A stretch of 64,000 nucleotides of DNA from Sphingobacteriales bacterium (GCA_016699615.1 CP064984.1:2824001-2888000), one strand, 5' to 3'; shown: positions 1-10,040, counted from the stretch's first letter. Program-made: numbers and translations. Notes: generated from the sequence alone by a model not told the origin.

Positions 1-745
1 GATTGCCTTTTTGAAAATCATCAAAATACTGAATTAAATCATGTGGTTCTATATTATATTGTATACAAGTATTTTTATCAGCTATATCGTAAAATACAAA
101 CTGTGCTCCTTTATTTGCAATTCTTGTAGTAATTGCAATGCGATCTTCAGAAGATACATTTGGATATGAACCATGAAAAATATTATCACAAAATATCATA
201 CCTTGCCCTGCTTTTAATTCTATGTCAATTATATATTTATTAGATATTTTATTCCTATGTATTTTATGATTATTATAAGAAGCAGAAACGTAATTATCAA
301 ATAGTTTGTGGCTGTTTTTTACAATATACATGCAACCATTATTAATTGTGGTATCTTGAAGTGCTATCCAAATTGCATACATCTTATCTTTTTCTTTTTC
401 TACTAAAGTAAAATCTTGATGTAAAGAAAATTCATTTTCTATTAATTTGGGCTTGCTCAGAAAAGCACCACCATACAAATCAAAATCTATTGCTATTGTT
501 TGGAAATATGGCTGTATTAACTCTCTTATTTTATTACTAATTTGTATACTAGTATTAAAGTCACATTCTCTACTACTAACATATAAATGATTATTGATAT
601 TATTATCTTTAGTTCTAGTTTCTTTATAAAGTTCTAAAAGATATTTTATATCATTACTTGATAATACATCTACTATTGAATAGCCATTGTCTATTAAATC
701 GTTATTTATTTTTTTTTCAAGAAAAATATTCTTATTGATTCTCAT
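1..745 (-). CDS. Phytanoyl-CoA dioxygenase (PhyH) family protein, partial
   Basis: An open frame runs on the minus strand from ATG at 745 off the left edge of the window (about 248 residues visible, C-terminus missing). It has the Fe(II)/2-oxoglutarate oxygenase signature of PhyH proteins: an HQD metal-binding motif near residues 109-111 (LHQDFTLVE), then IWIALQDTTINNG, an IVKNSHK segment and a distal histidine in IFHGSYPN, followed by an arginine-containing RIAITTRI strand that would hold 2-oxoglutarate. Family members hydroxylate diverse small molecules, so the substrate is unknown. The start lies 3 nt after the corrected stop of another PhyH gene (749-2592), so the two look co-transcribed. 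The family call is firm and the pathway is not known. Confidence 0.85.
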   Translation of the reverse strand, partial: MRINKNIFLEKKINNDLIDNGYSIVDVLSSNDIKYLLELYKETRTKDNNINNHLYVSSRECDFNTSIQISNKIRELIQPYFQTIAIDFDLYGGAFLSKPKLIENEFSLHQDFTLVEKEKDKMYAIWIALQDTTINNGCMYIVKNSHKLFDNYVSASYNNHKIHRNKISNKYIIDIELKAGQGMIFCDNIFHGSYPNVSSEDRIAITTRIANKGAQFVFYDIADKNTCIQYNIEPHDLIQYFDDFQKGN

Positions 746-748
746 ATA

Positions 749-2592
749 TTAACTTAGTTTGTTTAAGAGCATCTTTAATCCAAATTTTAATTTGGTATAA
801 AATGAAATATCTCCAAATAAATTTGCAACTGGAATATTATTTGCTTGATTATTATGTAACAACATTTGATTTATTAATTCATCTTTAGTAAATAATGTTG
901 GATTATAGTCTAATTCTTTTACAACTTTGGTGTATTGTGGTAGTTTTTATTATGATAAGTATTGCGAAGTGTATCATTACTATATGTATAAAAGAATTCT
1001 TCATCTACAGTTAGTTTATACAATTTTTTATTATTTTCTGGATTTAGAAAATAGTGATGCAGAACTGCTGGTTCTGGTGTAATGCCTATGCCAATTGCAA
1101 TTCTTTGTTTTTCTGTAGTATTCGGAAATGCTGCATGTACTGTCTTATTATTGAAAATTAATGCATCACCTGCTTTTACTTCAGGAAATGTAAGATAGGA
1201 TAATAGTAATGACTCATGTCCCATTGTAGCTGTATATATTTCTGGTGATGGAGAGCCAACAATATTATTTAAAAATTTATGACTTCCTTTTATAAAACCC
1301 AAGGAACCTGTTTGCACATCAATATCTTCGAGTGAAACCCAAATTGTAGCAGAAAACATATCTTCTTGTTCATTATCAATAAATAGCCAATCTTGATGAG
1401 GATATGTATAAGAGTATTTGTTAGGTACTTTTACAAGAAATGAACCTAAATGTGATTTAATATCATGAAGATATTTGTTTAGTTTAGGTTTTAAGTACTC
1501 TTGAATCATTTTCATGGTATCAATCTTTTTTGTCGTATCTTTTTCATCTAAACTTACATACATTCCATACACAGAGTTTTCTACATTTCCATTTGTATAT
1601 TTAAAGTAGAATTGTTTTATTTCTTCTATTTCTTGTTGTGTTAGTAGCTGCGGTAATCTTACAAAACCATCATTTTCAAATGATGCTTGCAAATTCTCTT
1701 CATTAAATATTTTATACATTTTTAAAAAATTATTTATTTTTTCTAATATATTATTTGATTTGTTTTTATTTAGTTTCTTTAAAATACTTTTTGCATCTGG
1801 AATTTTTTCATAAGGTGTTTTGCCAATAAACTTTAATTTATTTTTTGGGTCAGACCATAAATTGTCAGTAAGTAAATATTCAGAAGTAATTTCATAGACT
1901 TCTAAGTTATTTTTATCTTCTTCTGGACGATAATAATAAGTAACTGGAGTTGCATCTTTTGGTATAAGTACCATTTGTATAGCAATGCGAACATTATTAG
2001 TTTGATTTGGTGTAGAATAATGAAATAATTTATGGTCAAATATTAATCCATCGCCAGCATTAACTGGAATTTCTTTCATGTATTTTTTAAATTCAGAATT
2101 ATAATGTGTTAAATTATGTGGTATTGTAGCACTTCTATATGAATTAAATAATTTATGTGAACCTTCAATTAAATGAAATCCACCATTTTGTGCATCAGTA
2201 TATTGCAATGGCAACCAAAAATTAAAAGCTGTGTACTTCTTTTCATCTACAAAAGAAAAATCTTGGTGTACTTCAATCTCAGTTCCATTTGGATCTTTAG
2301 TCATGAAGTTGCAATAAAGTATCGTGTAGTTAGGCATTATTTTTTCAATTTTTTTTTGAAAAACATCCTTTAATTTAGAATCAATATATTTTCTTCTATC
2401 TAAATTACTATCAAAAACACTAATATAATATCCTAATGATTTAGCAAATGGCATGATATCACCACCCATTAATTGATATTGTTCATAATAGTCTATTATT
2501 TCTTTTACTTCGTTTGATGAAATAAAATTACTTTTAATATATCCATTATCAACAAAATACTCTTCCTGCTTTATGTCATTGAAAATCACCAT
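749..2592 (-). CDS. Double-domain PhyH family dioxygenase, frameshifted near the C-terminus
   Basis: Two complete PhyH-like domains lie in tandem. Domain 1 has HQD at residues 109-111 and a distal His at about 191 (LFHYSTPN). Domain 2 has HQD at 399-401 and His at about 486 (TVHAAFPN). A lysine/asparagine-rich linker at about 255-300 joins them. Both keep all iron ligands, so both could be active. The uninterrupted frame stops at 919-921, just after NTPKL. The next frame continues at once as VVKELDYNPTLFTKDELI and ends at TAA 749-751, giving a natural length near 615 residues. I infer a one-base deletion near 921. The corrected stop sits 3 nt before the next PhyH gene. Two fused PhyH domains in one chain is uncommon. 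The substrate is unknown. Confidence 0.82.
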
Positions 2593-2676
2593 GTTTTTTT
2601 TTTGAAAATATCTATCACAAATTATAATAAAAATTTGTTATTTTCATTGTTTTAACCAATAAATATACAAAAGTTT

Positions 2677-3570
2677 ATGTATTCATTAAAGATAATGTAC
2701 TATTCATATCTTTATAAATATTTTTATACTAAAGAAAATAATATTAATAAAAATATTTTTATTTCTGGTGCAACAAGAAGTGGAACAACTTGGTTGATGG
2801 AGATGTTACATACACCTAATATGCAAATTGTATGGGAAGCTACAAAATATGAAAATTTATTAAATACAACATCTGAAAAATTCACAAAAGAATTAGGTAT
2901 TATTCCATATATTCCTGTAGATTGTATCTGGGACGAAGCTTATGAATATTTTGATAAGTTGATTCATGGTAATATTGTACAGGAAATTTCAAAAGACAGC
3001 CATCCATTATTATTAAGTAATCCTTTTAATAAAGATACTAACTTAATTAAATTATGTAATATAAATCTTTTATTGCCTTGGTTGTGTAAGAATTTTGATA
3101 TACAACCAATTGTAATTATTCGCAACCCGTTTGATGTGGTATTGTCTCAATTAAATCATATAGGATATAATCACATGGGTAAAGTATAATATTTTTGAAC
3201 TTAATAAGCCAAGATATAATGATGTGTTTCTGAAATATGATAATCAATTAAGTACTATAAATTTAAGGTATCAATGTTAACACATTGGTGGGTAATTCAA
3301 CATGTGGAATTATTAAAAAATATAGATAATTCTAACCAATGGAAAATTATTTTATATGAAGATTTATTGAGAAATACTAGCGTAGTTATTAATGAACTTA
3401 TTATTAAACATGATATTAAAAGAATATAAAAAATATTGATTATGTCAAACCAAGCTCAACGAGCAATTTGATGCAATGTTCAGAAAAAGCCAAAAGATAA
3501 AATTATGATAGAAGAAATAAAAAATATTTTAAATATGTATGGAATAAAACAATATAATAATTACATCTAA
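2677..3570 (+). pseudogene. Sulfotransferase-like gene, broken by several frameshifts and stops
   Basis: The first 170 residues carry a PAPS-binding P-loop of sulfotransferases (SGATRSGTTWLMEML, about residues 30-44) and the 3'-phosphate-binding stretch IVIIRNPFDVVLSQLNH. The frame stops at 3189. Homologous-looking sequence goes on in other frames: MLTHWWVIQHVELLKN from about 3274, the typical NQWKIILYEDLLRN segment, then IEEIKNILNMYGIKQ ending at TAA 3568-3570. At least three frame changes or stops are needed, which looks like real decay rather than one sequencing slip. The gene is divergent from the double PhyH gene at 2592 and lies among other oxygenase genes, so it may once have sulfated the product of this cluster. 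The acceptor is unknown. Confidence 0.7.
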
Positions 3571-4782
3571 TATATATATAAATGTAGGTAATTATTTACT
3601 TCTCTATAGGTACTTTCAATAGGATAGGAAAGAAGATTTATTGTTAGTTTCTTTTGTAAATGCTTATCTAGGTTGTTTAATTGATTTAATTTGTCTATAT
3701 AGTGAGCTTTTGCATCTTCAATTTTTGTGTCTGTTAGCCAATCATATAACTTATGCTTATTGAAATCTATTAAATTAGTTAATAGCAATTCTTGTAATTC
3801 TTGTAATTCTTTTTGTTCTAGATTTTTTTTATATTGTTCTCTTTCTTTTGCTTGTTTTATCCATACTAATACATGATTCTTTAGATGTTCAAACTGTCTA
3901 CTGTTTTTTTGTTGAATAGGTGTTCCTTGAGGTAATTCAATTGTTAGATAATATTCGTATAATGATTCTAACTCTGTGGTACTCATGCTCCAAATTGCAA
4001 CATTTATGGGTTCCCAAACAACATTTAAGAATATATTTGTTTCGTATTTGTTTGCAAGAATAATAGCATCAGGTATCTCATAACAAGCTATATTTGTTGG
4101 AGCGAATGTTAAGCTAAAATGGGTGTTATTTTCTTTACAATAATTATAGAAGTATTCTAAATTGTTTTTTAATCTATCAAAGTTTCCATTAATTCTAACT
4201 TTTTCATATACTTCTTTGGTTGTAGCATCTAAAGAAATTCCAATATTACATTTACATTTCCCTAAAATTTTCTTTACTCTATTATTTAATACCAATCCAT
4301 TTGTTTGTATATGAATTCCACAATTAGGATTTAATACAGATATTTTTTCTAATATCTTATAATAATGTTCAATAAGAAACGGTTCTCCACCTGAAAATTG
4401 TGCAAATTCAATATGTGGAATAAACTCATCTAATTGGTCTAGAAAATCATTTTTTTCTTTCATTAGAATTCCACGCTTCTTTTATAGTTGTATTTCTAAT
4501 ATCACCAAGAACAAATTTTCTATTATTATTACATACAACTATTTTGCCTCTAATGTCAAAAAATAAGCTATTGAATGGTGCAAAACATACATATTTTTGT
4601 GGTCCAAAATATCTGTTGAAATTATATTCAATAACTAATTTATTTGATATTGAATCATATTCTTTATTTTTAGTTATATTTATGCTATTGAAATTTTTAT
4701 AATATTTTAAATTATAGTATATGTTTTTCTTAATACTATAAGTAAAATTGTTGTTGTTTAGTTTTCTTAGTAGATTTGCCAT
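3567..4782 (-). pseudogene. Twitch/SPASM-type radical SAM protein, frameshifted and lacking the CX3CX2C segment
   Basis: The 5' part (4782-4447) ends with a twitch/SPASM-like segment (CFAPFNSLFFD, a second Cys in IVVCNNN, then LGDIRNTTIKEAWNS). The 3' part (4463-3567) has the radical SAM core from IEFAQFSGGEPFL onward, with HIQTNGL and IGISLDA strands. The two frames join at an A7 run near 4450-4456, so a one-base slip restores a single ~405-aa protein. In twitch radical SAM proteins about 100 residues, including the CX3CX2C cluster motif, normally sit between the twitch segment and GGEP. Here only about 20 residues remain and no such motif is present. I infer an internal deletion and loss of activity. 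The 3' end overlaps that of the sulfotransferase remnant. Confidence 0.68.
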
Positions 4783-4885
4783 TTATAACTTGAATTCTGC
4801 TTAGCTTATTAAAGCTAAATTATTTTTTTAAAAGTAATAAAATATATCATAGATTAGTTTCAATAAGAATATTGTGTGGAATGAT

Positions 4886-5885
4886 TTAATAATGTTTATT
4901 TCTTTCAATGAGTCGTTTTAATGAATATCTGTTTATATTACTAGGATATATTTTCTTCTGTAGTTCCATCTTTTTATATAAACTACTATCTGGTCTTTTC
5001 TCAATATTACAATTTTTATAATAGTAACTATCAATATAATACATTTCAACCATATCTTTTGGTGTATTATTGTCCCAAAAATATTCTACAAGTTCATAGT
5101 TTTTAGGCAGCAAACATGTTGTAAACGCCAATCTTAACTTATCTGATAAATTAGGTGTTGAAGAATGAATTAATGCAGAATCAAAACAGATAATATCACC
5201 AACATTGGTATTAATTGGTATCATATATTTCCATAAGGTTTTAACATAATTTTTAAATGGCCATGGCACATTCAAAGAACGCTGATAATTTCCCCAAAGA
5301 TGACTTTTCGGTAAGACACAAGGTTCCATTTTTTACATTTGTATCACAAAGTGGTATCCATATATAAGTTGCATAATATTTTGTCTCATCAATAATTGGG
5401 CTATCTTGATGTGGATTTAGAATACTCGTACTACTTGCAGGTTTAATTTGAAATGCGCCTCCTGTTTTTTGTTCACAATTTTCTTTTATTACTATGTCAT
5501 CAAGTATTTTTAAAGATATTTTGTTTATTTCATCAATTACTAAATTCCTTATATTTGTATCATCAAATCTACCACTATTTTGGAATTTGTCATTTAATAC
5601 AAACCCACTTTGTTTACTGATTAAATCGTAATATGTTTTATTTGCATATTGAATAATACTATTAGGAATACAATTTCTTATTACAACATAACCTAAATCA
5701 TTATATGTACGTTGATGTTCATCATTTATAAAATATCTAGGTGAAAAATCTCTTTGGATTGTTTTAAGCTCTTCTTTTTTTCTTATCAAGTCTATTATAT
5801 TTCTAAACATTCGAAACAGAATTATTTGCTTTCTACTATAGAGATATAAAGATAGATTTTTTTTAAATTTAGGTGCTAATATCAA
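4886..5885 (-). CDS. PhyH family dioxygenase, frameshifted
   Basis: The N-terminal frame (5885-5253) contains GYVVIRNCIP, then PHQDSPIIDE with the iron-binding HQD near residues 159-161 and YIWIPLCDTNVKNGTLC. The C-terminal frame (5329-4886) continues with CVLPKSHLWGNYQ, DIICFDSALIHSSTPN (distal His) and LRLAFTTCLLP. The two overlap around 5300-5325, where one base is gained or lost. Joined, they make a ~330-aa single-domain PhyH protein with all metal ligands. The long basic N-terminus before the domain is unusual, and the start may lie internally (MFRNIIDLI). It is the third PhyH gene within 6 kb. The substrate is unknown. Confidence 0.78.
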
Positions 5886-6054
5886 TAATACTGCAAATAA
5901 TTTAATTCAAAAAAACATTATATAAGAATCGTATCTATTGAATAGAATTTTAAATAAATAATCTATGTGCAATGAAATATAGCGACGACTAATAATATTG
6001 AATTTTTTATAGAATATAGCATAAAAAATATATTTTTTCGTTATTTTAGTTAGA

Positions 6055-6666
6055 TTGAAGAACTATTACCATATTCTAAAAATTGAATATACTGCAAATG
6101 CATTGCAGATTAAGAAAGCATACAGAGACTTAGCAAAAATATATCATCCAGATTCTAATAACGATTTGAAAAACAAAGAGATTTTTCAAGATATTAATGA
6201 TGCATATCATATACTAATTAATGCTGACTCAAGACGTAGCTATGATGAAAAACTCAAAAAATACTATCAAGATTTAGTAGCAATCAATTCAAATTCACGA
6301 CCACATTCACCAAGAGAAAAAAATAGAATAAAATATAGGTATACAACAAGACCTAAAAAGGAAGAATTGTTTATTGATAAATACACCAATTATATCATTG
6401 CAGGCGTTTTTATATTTACTTTTTTATTTATTGTTTCCATTCGTGCATTAATAGGTGTGAAAGAAGACAACAACAATACGATTATAATGAGCAACGAACA
6501 ATCTGATTATACATTAATAAGGCAAGATAGCAATGGAAATGAAGTTAGTGTAGTGTTAAGTCAAAGAAGTCAGGTTGTATTAGATTCAATATTAAATTCA
6601 AAGCGATTTAAAAATACACAACAATTTACTCAAGAAGAAATAGAAATATTAAACACTCTACAATAA
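6055..6666 (+). CDS. J-domain protein with one membrane segment
   Basis: An N-terminal J domain (residues 1-65) carries the diagnostic HPD tripeptide at 31-33 and helix IV sequence DSRRSYDEKL. A basic linker follows, then one transmembrane helix near 113-135 and a ~65-residue C-terminal part without recognisable domains. No glycine/phenylalanine or zinc-finger region is present, so this is a class III co-chaperone. It is expected to recruit DnaK to the membrane and stimulate its ATPase. The start is TTG at 6055, since no ATG precedes the J domain in frame. The tRNA-Arg gene on the other strand begins 6 nt after the stop codon. Confidence 0.8.
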   Translation: MKNYYHILKIEYTANALQIKKAYRDLAKIYHPDSNNDLKNKEIFQDINDAYHILINADSRRSYDEKLKKYYQDLVAINSNSRPHSPREKNRIKYRYTTRPKKEELFIDKYTNYIIAGVFIFTFLFIVSIRALIGVKEDNNNTIIMSNEQSDYTLIRQDSNGNEVSVVLSQRSQVVLDSILNSKRFKNTQQFTQEEIEILNTLQ

Positions 6667-6671
6667 AAAAA

Positions 6672-6745
6672 TGACCGCGGAAGGATTCGAACCCTCAACC
6701 CTCAGAGCCGAAATCTGATATTCTATCCAATTGAACTACGCAGCC
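6672..6745 (-). tRNA. tRNA-Arg (anticodon TCG)
   Basis: Read on the minus strand, the 74-nt sequence folds as a cloverleaf. The 7-bp acceptor starts GGCTGCG and closes with CGCGGTC plus discriminator A, the anticodon stem TCAGA/TCTGA encloses loop TTTCGGC (anticodon TCG), and the T arm is GAGGG-TTCGAAT-CCTTC. CCA is not encoded. It would read CGN-type arginine codons. Confidence 0.9.
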
Positions 6746-6752
6746 TTTTTCA

Positions 6753-6783
6753 TTGCAAATATAAATATCCTGATATAATTTTG
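6753..6783 (+). promoter_or_regulatory. Bacteroidota-type promoter upstream of the thioesterase gene
   Basis: A TTG at 6753-6755 is followed 20 nt later by TAATTTTG (6776-6783). This matches the TTG/TAnnTTTG pattern of the Bacteroidota primary sigma factor. It lies 40 nt before the ATG at 6824. Confidence 0.55.
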
Positions 6784-6823
6784 AGCATCAGTAAATATTA
6801 TTATTTTTATAAAAAATATTGAG

Positions 6824-7333
6824 ATGGCAAATAGAGCAATGACTGAAACACTTAATGTACAAACAGAATTAATTATGCCTGGACATACAAACCCAATGGG
6901 AAACTTGATGGGTGGTAATCTTTTGAGTTGGATGGATGTCTGTTCTGGTATTAGCGCAATAAAACTTTCTAGAAATATTGCAGTTACTGCATCTTTAGAT
7001 GATGTATCATTTAAGCTACCAATAAAAGTTGGCGATATAGTTACATTACGATCATTTGTTACACGCACATTCAATACATCTATGGAAGTAATTTGCGAAG
7101 TCTTTATAAAAAATATTCATAACAATGAAGAAGTAAAATCACATGAAGCGTTTTTTACCTTTGTTGCGTTAGATAGTTTTGGTAGACCAACACATACTGA
7201 CGAAGTTTTTCCTGAAACAGATAGAGAAAAAGAATTGTATGAACAAGCATTAGAACGTCGTGAATTTAGATTAGTAAAAGCTGGAAAAATTCAACTATCA
7301 GAAACAACAGTTTTGAAAAATAAATTGATATAA
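6824..7333 (+). CDS. Hotdog-fold acyl-CoA thioesterase (YciA/BACH-like)
   Basis: This 169-aa protein begins with the acyl-CoA thioesterase pattern ELIMPGHTNPMGNLMGGNLLSWMD, containing the conserved Asn and Asp around the active-site helix, followed by ASLDDVSFKLPIKVGDIV and SMEVICEVF strands of a single hotdog domain. Such enzymes hydrolyse acyl-CoA thioesters to free acid and CoA in the cytoplasm, with broad chain-length range. The start is supported by a TAnnTTTG promoter at 6776-6783. The downstream kinase-like gene starts 3 nt after the stop, so the two are probably co-transcribed. The exact substrate cannot be read from sequence. Confidence 0.85.
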   Translation: MANRAMTETLNVQTELIMPGHTNPMGNLMGGNLLSWMDVCSGISAIKLSRNIAVTASLDDVSFKLPIKVGDIVTLRSFVTRTFNTSMEVICEVFIKNIHNNEEVKSHEAFFTFVALDSFGRPTHTDEVFPETDREKELYEQALERREFRLVKAGKIQLSETTVLKNKLI

Positions 7334-7336
7334 AGG

Positions 7337-7999
7337 ATGAATTATGCAGAAGTGTTGAATGTTATTTATAACAAAATACTAAGTATTCGTAATGAAAAAC
7401 ATGGTGTATTGTGTATTGCAATAAATGGAATTGAAGGCAGTGGAAAAACAACTTTAGCAGCTAACCTGAATAATTATTTATTAGAAAAAGGATTAAAATC
7501 AAAACATGTATCAATTGATGGTTTTCATAATACGAGAGAAATAAGATATCAAAAAGGCAGAGATAATTTTTTAGGATATTATGAAGATGCGTACGATGAA
7601 TTAGCTTTTAAGGAACATGTTTTACTAGCAACTAAGCATGGAATACCATATATTGTTGAAGAAATATATGATATGAGTGCTGAAGAACCTGTCGTACCTA
7701 ATAAAAAATTTCTAGACAAAGACTCAGTTATAATTACAGATGGTGCGTATTTATTTAAAGACATTTATTCAACTTATTGGGATTTTAAAATATATTTAAA
7801 AGTTGATTATATTATTGCTGTTGAAAGAGCAATTGTACGTGACGAAGTATTGTTAGGTGGAAGAGAAAATACAATCAACTTATATAATAGTAGATACCAC
7901 AAAGCTTCTAGGTATTACTCAGAAAAATTCCTTCCAGAAAAGATCGCAGATACGGTATTTGATTTTAATAACTTAAATGATATTACTTTGTTGAAGTAA
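7337..7999 (+). CDS. Uridine kinase/phosphoribulokinase-family P-loop protein
   Basis: It has Walker A GIEGSGKTTLAANL at about residues 28-41, then HVSIDGFHNTREIRYQKGR. The latter is the acidic/aromatic substrate segment typical of uridine kinase-like proteins, where a conserved DGFH/DDFY follows strand 2. The 220-aa length fits a single NMP-kinase-like domain. The DGFHNTREIRYQKG pattern is common in bacterial proteins annotated as uridine kinase without biochemical proof. The true substrate could be another nucleoside or small alcohol. It follows the thioesterase gene by 3 nt. Confidence 0.78.
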   Translation: MNYAEVLNVIYNKILSIRNEKHGVLCIAINGIEGSGKTTLAANLNNYLLEKGLKSKHVSIDGFHNTREIRYQKGRDNFLGYYEDAYDELAFKEHVLLATKHGIPYIVEEIYDMSAEEPVVPNKKFLDKDSVIITDGAYLFKDIYSTYWDFKIYLKVDYIIAVERAIVRDEVLLGGRENTINLYNSRYHKASRYYSEKFLPEKIADTVFDFNNLNDITLLK

Positions 8000-8011
8000 T
8001 ATTTTACAAGA

Positions 8012-9202
8012 TTATTTGTTATTTACTTTTTTCCAAATCATCATTTGGTTTGAGTAGATTTTAGAAAATCCTTTTACATCATCGCCACTCCAAGAATTAT
8101 TCATTTCGCCATAGCTGCCAAACTTACTACTCATTAAATCATATTCAGATTCTATTCCAATTAAATTAAATCTATAAGGAAGTAATTCTACATAAACTTT
8201 TCCACTAACAGAACCTTGTGTACTTGTAAGCATAGCTTCAATATCACGCATTAATGGTTCGTAGAACAAACCTTCGTGTAAGTTGCTACCATATACTTGT
8301 GCTATTTGGTCTTTCCAAAATAACTGTTGCTTGGTCAATGTATGCTTTTCCAATAAATGATGTGCTTTGATCAATATCATTGGTGCAGCAGCCTCAAAAC
8401 CAACTCTACCTTTGATACCAATAATTGTATCGCCAACATGTATATCTCGTCCAATTGCATAAGGTGTAGCTAATTTTTGTAAAGCTAATATAAGTTTTGT
8501 TGGATGTTGATAGCTTTCGCCATTTAATGCAATAGGTTCTCCATTTTTATATTCTATTACTATCTCTGTACTTTCCTTATTTTCTAAAGCACTTGGATAC
8601 GCATGCTCAGGCAAAGTATGTCTTGATGTCAATGTCTCTTTTCCACCAACACTTGTTCCCCAAACACCTTGATTAATTGAATATGCAGCTTTTGTAGCAT
8701 CAATATCTACACCATATTTTTTCAAATATTCAATCTCTTCTTCTCTTGATAATTTATTATCACGTATAGGAGTAATGATTTTGGCTTCAGGCATTACAAT
8801 ATTAAATATCATATCAAAACGCACTTGGTCGTTTCCAGCGCCAGTACTTCCATGTGCAATATGTCCTGCGTCAATTTTTTTTGCATAGTCAGCTACAGCC
8901 ATTGCTTGGAAAACTCTTTCAGCAGAAACAGAAAGTGGATATGTATTGTTTTTTAATATATTTCCAAATAAAAGATATTTAATACATTTATTGTAATAAT
9001 CTTCTAATACATCAGCAACAACAAATTCTTTTACGCCAAGTTCTTTTGCTCTTTGCTCAATGTTTTTTAATTCCAATTCAGAAAATCCACCAGTATTTAC
9101 TGTAATTGCATACACATCTAATTTTAATTCTTCTCTCAGATATTTTACGCAATACGAAGTATCTAATCCACCACTGTATGCTAATACGACTTTGTTGTTC
9201 AT
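8012..9202 (-). CDS. argG: Argininosuccinate synthase
   Basis: The 396-aa protein starts with the ATP-pyrophosphatase loop VVLAYSGGLDTSYC. It continues with family blocks such as AHGSTGAGNDQVRFD, ITPIRDNKLSREEEIEYL, NQGVWGTSVGGKETLTSRH and GIKGRVGFEAAAPMILIKAH. It condenses citrulline and aspartate with ATP to argininosuccinate, the penultimate step of arginine synthesis. The length is normal. A GNAT gene lies 30 nt upstream on the same strand, an arrangement seen in Bacteroidota arginine operons. The remaining arg genes are not downstream here, because the next gene is convergent. Confidence 0.95.
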   Translation of the reverse strand: MNNKVVLAYSGGLDTSYCVKYLREELKLDVYAITVNTGGFSELELKNIEQRAKELGVKEFVVADVLEDYYNKCIKYLLFGNILKNNTYPLSVSAERVFQAMAVADYAKKIDAGHIAHGSTGAGNDQVRFDMIFNIVMPEAKIITPIRDNKLSREEEIEYLKKYGVDIDATKAAYSINQGVWGTSVGGKETLTSRHTLPEHAYPSALENKESTEIVIEYKNGEPIALNGESYQHPTKLILALQKLATPYAIGRDIHVGDTIIGIKGRVGFEAAAPMILIKAHHLLEKHTLTKQQLFWKDQIAQVYGSNLHEGLFYEPLMRDIEAMLTSTQGSVSGKVYVELLPYRFNLIGIESEYDLMSSKFGSYGEMNNSWSGDDVKGFSKIYSNQMMIWKKVNNK

Positions 9203-9232
9203 TTTTGTTTTTTTTATATTCGATGCAAGTTT

Positions 9233-9925
9233 TTAAATAGCACTTGTTTTTTTCTTATTTGCTTTGCTTTTTCCTGCTGTTTTTACTTCTTTTATTCTTT
9301 GAGATTTTGTAGATTTTAATTTCTGTGGAATCTTCTTATCAACAGTTGTAATAGCTTTTACAAATTCTTTCTTTTTTGATTCTTTAGGATTATACAACAT
9401 GGCTGTACACAAACAATTGGTGCGTTCAGTTCTTGTAAGTATATCAAAATTTTTACAACTTTGGCAACCACTCCAAAATGCATCATCTTTGGTCAGCTCA
9501 GAAAAAGTTACCGGTTTGTAGCCTAAATCTGAATTCATCTTCATAACAGCCAAACTTGTGGTAATACCAAATATCTTTGAGTTTTGATATTTACGCGTTG
9601 TATATTCAAATACAAATCTTTTGATTCTTTTTGCTAATCCAAAATTTCTAAATTCTTCTTTTACTATCAATCCAGAATTGGCAACATAGTTTTTCCCTTC
9701 CCAAGTTTCAATATAGCAAAAGCCTGCTACTTGGTTATCTTCAGTAATTGCAATTATACCTTTTTGTTCTTTTATTTTTAATTCTAAATATTCAGGTTTT
9801 CTTTTTGCAATTCCTGTACCACGCTTTTTTGCAGACTCTTCATATAGTTTACAAATCTCTTCAACATATACGATGTGCTTTTCTTCTGCTACAAGCACTG
9901 AAAATTTTGGCTTAGTAATTTTCAA
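9233..9925 (-). CDS. GNAT N-acetyltransferase paired with argG
   Basis: This 230-aa protein has a GNAT core: VAGFCYIETWE, then VANSGLIVKEEFRNFGLAKRI (acetyl-CoA loop) and a SLAVMKMNSDLGYKPV segment. A cysteine group follows (WSGCQSCKNF and TNCLCTAMLY) that may bind metal. The last ~45 residues are lysine-rich and low-complexity. The gene lies 30 nt before argG. In Bacteroidota a GNAT protein often heads the arginine operon and is a candidate N-acetylglutamate synthase, but that role is inferred here from position only. Confidence 0.75.
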   Translation of the reverse strand: MKITKPKFSVLVAEEKHIVYVEEICKLYEESAKKRGTGIAKRKPEYLELKIKEQKGIIAITEDNQVAGFCYIETWEGKNYVANSGLIVKEEFRNFGLAKRIKRFVFEYTTRKYQNSKIFGITTSLAVMKMNSDLGYKPVTFSELTKDDAFWSGCQSCKNFDILTRTERTNCLCTAMLYNPKESKKKEFVKAITTVDKKIPQKLKSTKSQRIKEVKTAGKSKANKKKTSAI

Positions 9926-9984
9926 TTTTTTAGATATTATACCAACAAAAATAAATTTTATAATATAAATTCAATGTTATTTAT

Positions 9985-10014
9985 TTTGCATATCTTATGG
10001 ATAGTATAATTTTG
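9985..10014 (+). promoter_or_regulatory. Bacteroidota-type promoter of lgt
   Basis: TTTG at 9985-9988 and TAATTTTG at 10007-10014 are separated by 18 nt. This is a good match to the Bacteroidota -33/-7 pattern, 26 nt before the lgt start codon. Confidence 0.55.
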
Positions 10015-10040
10015 TTTTATACATTTGTTCAAACTTTTAT

